A stretch of DNA of 64,000 bases from Mediterraneibacter catenae (lineage in GTDB: Bacteria; Bacillota; Clostridia; Lachnospirales; Lachnospiraceae), in assembly GCF_008691045.1 (NCBI RefSeq), contig NZ_VMSO01000015.1:1-64000 (forward strand), given 5' to 3'. Shown piece after piece: positions 59,626-64,000 of the stretch. Below the pieces are notes generated by a model. That model was not told where the DNA came from, ran no database searches, and saw only the letters and a program-made list of their open reading frames with translations. Each line of letters begins with the position of its first letter. Position 1 is the stretch's first letter. The translations under genes were made by a program, and so were the position numbers.

Positions 59626-60325
59626 GCACACCTCCCAGAAATTTTCTGCCGATCCGGCTCCTGCGGTAATCTTCTGTCGTCCCAAAGAACAGCGCTGTCT
59701 CCTGCAGGTGCAGGATATGAGTCGCATCTTCCACCGCACTCTCAATATCGTGGGATACCATCACCACCGCAATACCGGAATCCCGGTTGATTCTCCGGAT
59801 GAGCTGGTAGAACTCGCCCGTCACGATCGGATCCAGACCTGTCACCGGCTCGTCGAGCAGGAGCAGGCTTTTTGTGGCGCACAGCGCGCGCGCCAGGAGC
59901 ACCCTCTGTTTCTGGCCTCCCGAGAGATCCCGGAAGCACTGCCGCTCCAGATCCCGTATTCCGAGAAGTTCCATTTTCTCCACTGCTTCCCGCTTATCGC
60001 CGGATGTATAGAAGGGGTGGAATCCCCTGCTGTTAAGCCTGCCGGAGAGAACCACTTCATAGACACTCGCAGGAAAGTCTTTCTGCGTATCATTCTGCTG
60101 CGGAAGATATCCGATCTCATTCTGTCTCAGTCCGTCTCCGAATGTAATGCGCCCTTTTTCCACGCTCTTTAGTCCGAGCAGACTCTTGACAAGAGTACTC
60201 TTTCCCGAACCATTCTCGCCGACGATACACAGGTAATCGCCTTTTTCTATCGCAAAATTCAGATCTTTCACCACCGTCTGCCCTTCGTAGCCGATGGAGA
60301 CATTTTCGCATTTTATCAGGGGCAT
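59606..60325 (-). CDS. Zinc/manganese ABC transporter ATPase
   Basis: A 239-residue ABC ATPase: Walker A VGENGSGKSTLVKS (about 35-48), Q-loop YLPQQND, signature LSGGQKQRVLLARAL, Walker B LLLLDEPVTGLDP and H-loop VMVSHDIE. It energises the metal permease. The start overlaps the stop of the binding-protein gene by one base (TGATG), showing tight coupling. Confidence 0.92.
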   Translation of the reverse strand: MPLIKCENVSIGYEGQTVVKDLNFAIEKGDYLCIVGENGSGKSTLVKSLLGLKSVEKGRITFGDGLRQNEIGYLPQQNDTQKDFPASVYEVVLSGRLNSRGFHPFYTSGDKREAVEKMELLGIRDLERQCFRDLSGGQKQRVLLARALCATKSLLLLDEPVTGLDPIVTGEFYQLIRRINRDSGIAVVMVSHDIESAVEDATHILHLQETALFFGTTEDYRRSRIGRKFLGGVHDGNDF

Positions 60326-61401
60326 CAGTTCAGGACCTCCTTCAATGTCTCAACGTTTTTCTGCATCATAGAAAGATATGTCTCGCCGCTCTCAAAGTCA
60401 TCTGCCGACAGATTATGACAACTGTAAAATACTTTTACCTCTGTTCCGGTTGCCTCTGCGACCGCATTTGCTATGTCATCATTGCTCAGCTCCATCTTGA
60501 GCACTGCAGGGACATTTTCTTCCCTCACTTTTTCTATCAAAAACACCATAGTTGCCGCGCTCGGCTCCGTGTCACCGGCGCATCCCGGAAATGCCGCATA
60601 ATACTCAAGACCATACTCGTCTGCAAAATACCGGAACGGGAAACGGTCCCCAAAGATCATTACGTCCCTTTTTGCATTGTCCGCTATATTCCGGAACTGA
60701 CGATCCAGATCCACAAGCTTTTCCTGGTAAGCAAGAGCATTCTCCGCATACAGCTCACTTCCGGACGGATCTGCCTGGGAAAGCACGTCTTTAATATGCT
60801 CCACGATCAGTGAAGCATTGACCGGAGAAGTCCATACATGTTCGTCAATCTCATGGACCGACTCTTCTTCCTCTTGCGGATCTTCTGTCTCATGGGCATG
60901 ACTGTGTCCCCCGCTTCCCTTCATGCCCTCGACTTCTTCCTCCTCAACCGTATCCACACAGTCTGTCAGACGCAGAGTCAGCATATCCGACTCCGGCATG
61001 GAACTGAGAATGTCTTCCACCCAGACATCATTTTCCCCGCCTGTGTAGATAAACACATCGCTGTTCTGTATATCGATAATATCCTGAGGCGTTGGTTCAT
61101 AAGAATGTGTCTCTTCACCCGGCTTAAGAAGCATCGTAAGATTTACTTCGTCTCCCGCAATCTCCCGCACAAAATCATAGGGCGGAAAGATCGTCGTCAC
61201 AACACTGATCCTGCCGTCCTTTGACATACTCCCGGACGATTCGGTACTGACTGAAGGATCCTCTCCTGCGCCTGTTCTGCCTGTCCCCGTACAGCCTGCC
61301 GTCAGGACCGCTGCACTTATAGTCAGCAGCAATGCATCGAATATCCTTCGCCGTGCTCCCCGCCTTCTTCTATGGTTTATACACCTGTTACCTGCGCTCA
61401 T
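60325..61401 (-). CDS. Zinc-binding lipoprotein of a metal ABC transporter
   Basis: A 358-residue ZnuA/AdcA-type solute-binding lipoprotein. A basic N-terminus leads to a hydrophobic core and the lipobox LTAGC. The metal site is drawn from HSYEPTPQD, the histidine-rich loop GGHSHAHETEDPQEEEE (about residue 165) and DEHVWTSPVNA. The histidine-rich loop is typical for zinc. The start at 61401 overlaps the folA stop by 14 bases and has no clear ribosome site, so it may depend on coupling to folA translation. Confidence 0.88.
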   Translation of the reverse strand: MSAGNRCINHRRRRGARRRIFDALLLTISAAVLTAGCTGTGRTGAGEDPSVSTESSGSMSKDGRISVVTTIFPPYDFVREIAGDEVNLTMLLKPGEETHSYEPTPQDIIDIQNSDVFIYTGGENDVWVEDILSSMPESDMLTLRLTDCVDTVEEEEVEGMKGSGGHSHAHETEDPQEEEESVHEIDEHVWTSPVNASLIVEHIKDVLSQADPSGSELYAENALAYQEKLVDLDRQFRNIADNAKRDVMIFGDRFPFRYFADEYGLEYYAAFPGCAGDTEPSAATMVFLIEKVREENVPAVLKMELSNDDIANAVAEATGTEVKVFYSCHNLSADDFESGETYLSMMQKNVETLKEVLN

Positions 61402-61876
61402 ATTTCGTAAAACAAAATTCCAGATCAAAACAGGTCTGCTCCTCGCTTTCTTCTGTCATCACCCATTCGTCCATCTCGTCCAGATTCGGGAAAAAAGTAT
61501 CCGCCTGGAATGCCCTGTCGATCTTGGTGACATAAACAGTATCACAGTATGGCAGCATCATGCGGTAAACGCTTTCCCCGCCGATCACATAGATATCATC
61601 TGCATCATACTTTTTCAGTTCCTCCATCAGCTCGTCCTCTGAATGGACAATGACGGCATCCTTCACCTGGTAGTCCTGATTTGCTGTCAGAACAATATTT
61701 GTCCTGTTCTTCAGAGGCATGCCGTTCGGGAAACTCTCCAAAGTCTTTCTCCCCATGACAACCACCTTTCCGGTTGTCGTCTGACGGAAAAATTTCATAT
61801 CAGAAGGGATGCTCACAAGCAGATGGTTATTGTAACCGATCCCCCAGTTCTTATCTGCAGCTAATATTGCCTTCAT
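61388..61876 (-). CDS. folA: Dihydrofolate reductase
   Basis: A 162-residue enzyme reducing dihydrofolate to tetrahydrofolate with NADPH. Visible are AADKNWGIGYNNHLLVSIPSD with the catalytic acid region, VVVMGRKTLESFPNGMPLKN for NADPH, and IYVIGGESVYRMMLPYCD. It follows thyA by 24 bases, the usual pairing, because thymidylate synthase generates dihydrofolate. Confidence 0.95.
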   Translation of the reverse strand: MKAILAADKNWGIGYNNHLLVSIPSDMKFFRQTTTGKVVVMGRKTLESFPNGMPLKNRTNIVLTANQDYQVKDAVIVHSEDELMEELKKYDADDIYVIGGESVYRMMLPYCDTVYVTKIDRAFQADTFFPNLDEMDEWVMTEESEEQTCFDLEFCFTKYERR

Positions 61877-61900
61877 ATATACTTCACCTTTCTATGCATG

Positions 61901-62749
61901 TTATACAGCGACCGGAATGTTTTTCATCTGCGGATGTGTCTGATAGTCATCCAGCGCAACATCGTCCGGCGTAAAATCATAAAAGTCCGTGATTTCCGGA
62001 TTCAGCCGGAATTTCGGCGCCGGATAAGGTTCTCTTGCGATCAGCTCTTCCACCATCGGAATATGTCTGTCATAAATATGTGCATCCGCGATCACATGGA
62101 CCAGCTCGCCCGCCTTCATGCCGCACACCTGCGCAAGCATATGGAGGAGCACTGCATACTGACATACATTCCAGTTGTTCGCCGTCAGCACGTCCTGGGA
62201 GCGCTGGTTGAGAATGCCGTTCAGAGTAAGGATATCACTGTCAGCCTCTTTTGTCACATTAAACGTCATACTGTATGCACACGGATACAGATTCATCTCA
62301 TGCAGATCCTGATGTACATAAATGTTCGTCATAATACGGCGGCTGTACGGATTGTTCTTAAGGTCATAGATCACACGGTCCGTCTGATCCATCATCCCTT
62401 CCTTGTACTGGTGTTTCACACCCATCTGATATCCATAAGCCTTGCCGATAGATCCTGTCTCATCTGCCCAGCTGTCCCAGATATGACTTTTTAATTCATG
62501 CACATTGTTAGACTTCTTCTGCCAGATCCACAGCATCTCATCCACACAGCTCTTGATAGCAGTGCGTCGCAGTGTCAGCGCCGGGAACTCTTTCGAGAGG
62601 TCATAGCGGTTCACAACACCGAACTTCTTGATCGTATAGGCAGAAGTTCCGTCCTCCCACACGGGGCGCACTTTTTCTCCCTCTGTGCTTGTACCGTTCT
62701 CTATGATATCCCGGCACATATCGATAAAAACTTTATCTGCGTAACTCAT
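61901..62749 (-). CDS. thyA: Thymidylate synthase
   Basis: A 282-residue ThyA. The catalytic cysteine region reads LTANNWNVCQYAVLLHMLAQ, an unusual form of the active-site loop compared with the common PCH motif of E. coli: the segment holds the cysteine followed by Q rather than H. RRIMTNIYVHQDLHEMNLYP supplies the arginines for phosphate, and VHVIADAHIYDRHI the dUMP-binding residues. It makes dTMP from dUMP. It follows the marR gene by 13 bases. Confidence 0.93.
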   Translation of the reverse strand: MSYADKVFIDMCRDIIENGTSTEGEKVRPVWEDGTSAYTIKKFGVVNRYDLSKEFPALTLRRTAIKSCVDEMLWIWQKKSNNVHELKSHIWDSWADETGSIGKAYGYQMGVKHQYKEGMMDQTDRVIYDLKNNPYSRRIMTNIYVHQDLHEMNLYPCAYSMTFNVTKEADSDILTLNGILNQRSQDVLTANNWNVCQYAVLLHMLAQVCGMKAGELVHVIADAHIYDRHIPMVEELIAREPYPAPKFRLNPEITDFYDFTPDDVALDDYQTHPQMKNIPVAV

Positions 62750-62762
62750 GTTCTCCTCCTTA

Positions 62763-63197
62763 TCACGGATCTGCTATATTGTACAGCAGTTTTTCCAGAT
62801 TTCTCCTCAGCGCATCAGTCTCCCGCTTCGTCATTCCGCGCGTAAGCTCTCTGTCAAGTTTCCGACGGTCAATATCCATCCTTCGCTGGATATCATATGC
62901 TTTCTCGGTGAGATAAATATTCTTCTTCCTTTTGTCATGCGCGTTGGGCACGCAGAGGATATAACCTTTTTCATCCAGACGCTGCAGTATCCCCGTAACC
63001 GTCGGATTCTTCAGATTCAGATTTTTTTCTACATCTCTCTGGCTTACTTCCTCTTTGCTCGTGCGGAAAAGGTAATCCAGCACAGCGCACTGGGACGATG
63101 TAATACCGATCTTTTTCAAACGCTCGTTCAGATCCTTCTCATATACATTATTGATCTGTTTTATCAGAAACCCGATGGGCTGACTTCTCTTCTCCAT
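62763..63197 (-). CDS. MarR-family transcriptional regulator
   Basis: A 144-residue winged-helix regulator: the N-terminal dimer helix with NVYEKDLNERLKKIGITSSQ, the recognition segment VSQRDVEKNLNLKNPTVTGI, the wing LDEKGYILCVPNAHDKRKKN, and C-terminal dimer helices. It is the first gene of the thyA-folA-metal transporter run, so it may regulate this operon or itself. The ligand is unknown. Confidence 0.88.
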   Translation of the reverse strand: MEKRSQPIGFLIKQINNVYEKDLNERLKKIGITSSQCAVLDYLFRTSKEEVSQRDVEKNLNLKNPTVTGILQRLDEKGYILCVPNAHDKRKKNIYLTEKAYDIQRRMDIDRRKLDRELTRGMTKRETDALRRNLEKLLYNIADP

Positions 63198-63247
63198 CTG
63201 CGCTCCTCACTTTTCCGTACTCTATTCCGGTCATCACGGTCAACATC

Positions 63248-64000
63248 TTAATATTCGCGTATCACACTGCTAATCTCGTAGATGCTGTCCATATTTTTCA
63301 GTTCCTCTGTAGCGTCTTTCATGTGCCGCTCTTTTACTCTCTCTGTCACAATGACAAGTTCAGCCTTCTCTAAATGTACATTCTTTTGGACAACCCTGGC
63401 AATACTCACTTTATGGCCGCCGAACACCTGGGCAATCTGCGCCAGCACGCCCGGCCTGTTCTTCACCTGCATACGCAGGAAAAATTTATTTTCTATTTCC
63501 CCGAAATCTTTCACCGGGATCTGCCGGTAGCAGGTACAGCTTATCCTGCCCGTGCAATCGTATGCCAGATCTCTGGCCACATCGATCACATCTCCTACAA
63601 CCGCACTTGCTGTAGGCATCTCCCCGGCCCCTCTTCCGTAGAACATGGCGTCGTCCACAGCGTCGCCATGAATGAATACTGCGTTAAAAGACTCCCGTAC
63701 AGATGCCAGCGGATGGTCCTTTGGCAGCATGACCGGATATACACCGACCTCGATCCCGCTCTCTGTATTGCGCGCTACGCCGAGCAGCTTTATCACACTG
63801 TCAAATTCTTTTGCATAGGCAATGTCCGCTGCCGTGATCTTTGTGATTCCTTCCGTATATACATCGGAAAATACAACTCTCGAATGGAAAGCGATGGATG
63901 CCATGATCGCCACCTTGCGCCCCGCATCCAGCCCTTCTACGTCCGCTGTCGGGTCAGCCTCTGCATAACCGAGCTTCTGTGCCTGTCTCAGGGCATCTTC
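63248..64000 (-). CDS. hom: Homoserine dehydrogenase, C-terminal part, cut by window end
   Basis: The frame is open to base 64,000, so the NAD(P)-binding N-terminus is missing. The 250 visible residues hold DPTADVEGLDAGRKVAIMAS, the catalytic-domain segment, GAGEMPTASAVVGDVIDVAR, and a C-terminal ACT domain (about the last 80 residues; RMQVKNRPGVLAQIAQVFGG) for threonine feedback. It reduces aspartate semialdehyde to homoserine. Confidence 0.93.
   Translation of the reverse strand, partial: EDALRQAQKLGYAEADPTADVEGLDAGRKVAIMASIAFHSRVVFSDVYTEGITKITAADIAYAKEFDSVIKLLGVARNTESGIEVGVYPVMLPKDHPLASVRESFNAVFIHGDAVDDAMFYGRGAGEMPTASAVVGDVIDVARDLAYDCTGRISCTCYRQIPVKDFGEIENKFFLRMQVKNRPGVLAQIAQVFGGHKVSIARVVQKNVHLEKAELVIVTERVKERHMKDATEELKNMDSIYEISSVIREY

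Noticed and set aside
59626-59745. Extended N-terminus of the metal permease
   Set aside because: The added 40 residues are Arg/Cys-rich and lie within the ATPase gene; a good ribosome site precedes 59625.
1-64000. CRISPR arrays, tRNA or rRNA genes
   Set aside because: No regularly spaced repeats and no cloverleaf or rRNA sequence were noticed on either strand.

Overview
The window looks like the chromosome of an anaerobic gut Clostridium relative, most likely a Lachnospiraceae member. The grounds are AGGAGG-type ribosome binding sites, T-box and M-box leaders, Tn4451- and Tn916-like accessory DNA, and a selenium-dependent molybdenum hydroxylase / anaerobic purine breakdown locus. The assignment rests on gene content only.

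Bases 1-12,540 are mobile DNA. From 1 to about 3,930 lies a Tn4451-like unit: the C-terminus of a large serine recombinase, TnpV, a lincosamide nucleotidyltransferase of the Lnu(C) type, a DUF3847 protein, a MobA/MobL relaxase and TnpW, with a MobQ-type nic core upstream of the relaxase. From about 4,180 to 12,540 lies a second mobilizable unit: a lipoprotein, a second relaxase with MobC and an inverted-repeat oriT candidate, an XRE regulator, a leader-peptide/attenuator unit in front of a KTR zinc-ribbon protein and an RlmN/Cfr-like radical SAM methyltransferase, Tn916-type sigma and HTH proteins, a structured non-coding stretch, and a large serine recombinase. Its right end cuts a MATE efflux gene after about 54 codons.

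Bases 12,700-20,000 hold a molybdate ABC transporter (modABC), controlled presumably by the neighbouring fusion of a MobA-like nucleotidyltransferase with a ModE DNA-binding domain, then small house-keeping and unknown genes and three decayed genes.

Bases 20,100-45,970 are the core: an anaerobic purine/urate catabolic locus in three transcription blocks. The leftward block (ssnA, NCS2 purine permease, ygfK, hydantoinase, yqeC, yqeB-mocA fusion, ferredoxin, selenium-type xanthine dehydrogenase) diverges from a rightward block (PAS/HTH regulator, diaminopropionate ammonia-lyase, ygeY, ygeW, ridA, arcC). A third leftward block (guanine deaminase, xdhA, FAD/2Fe-2S xdh subunit) has its own promoter and a guanine-class riboswitch. 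Together they can take guanine or urate through xanthine to ring-opened products, then through ureido or carbamoyl intermediates and 2,3-diaminopropionate to pyruvate and ammonia, with ATP made by carbamate kinase; the order of the middle steps is inference. Molybdate uptake and the cofactor maturation genes next door feed the same enzymes.

Bases 45,970-64,000 are ordinary metabolism: a dipeptidase, gamma carbonic anhydrase, a MalY/PatB lyase, an M-box-controlled mgtE, cutC, ilvE, T-box-controlled ilvBN, an alanine symporter, and a compact marR-thyA-folA-metal ABC transporter-yhhN run, ending in a cut homoserine dehydrogenase. Two about 157-bp intergenic repeats with matching termini and compensatory stem changes sit directly after ygeW and ilvN.
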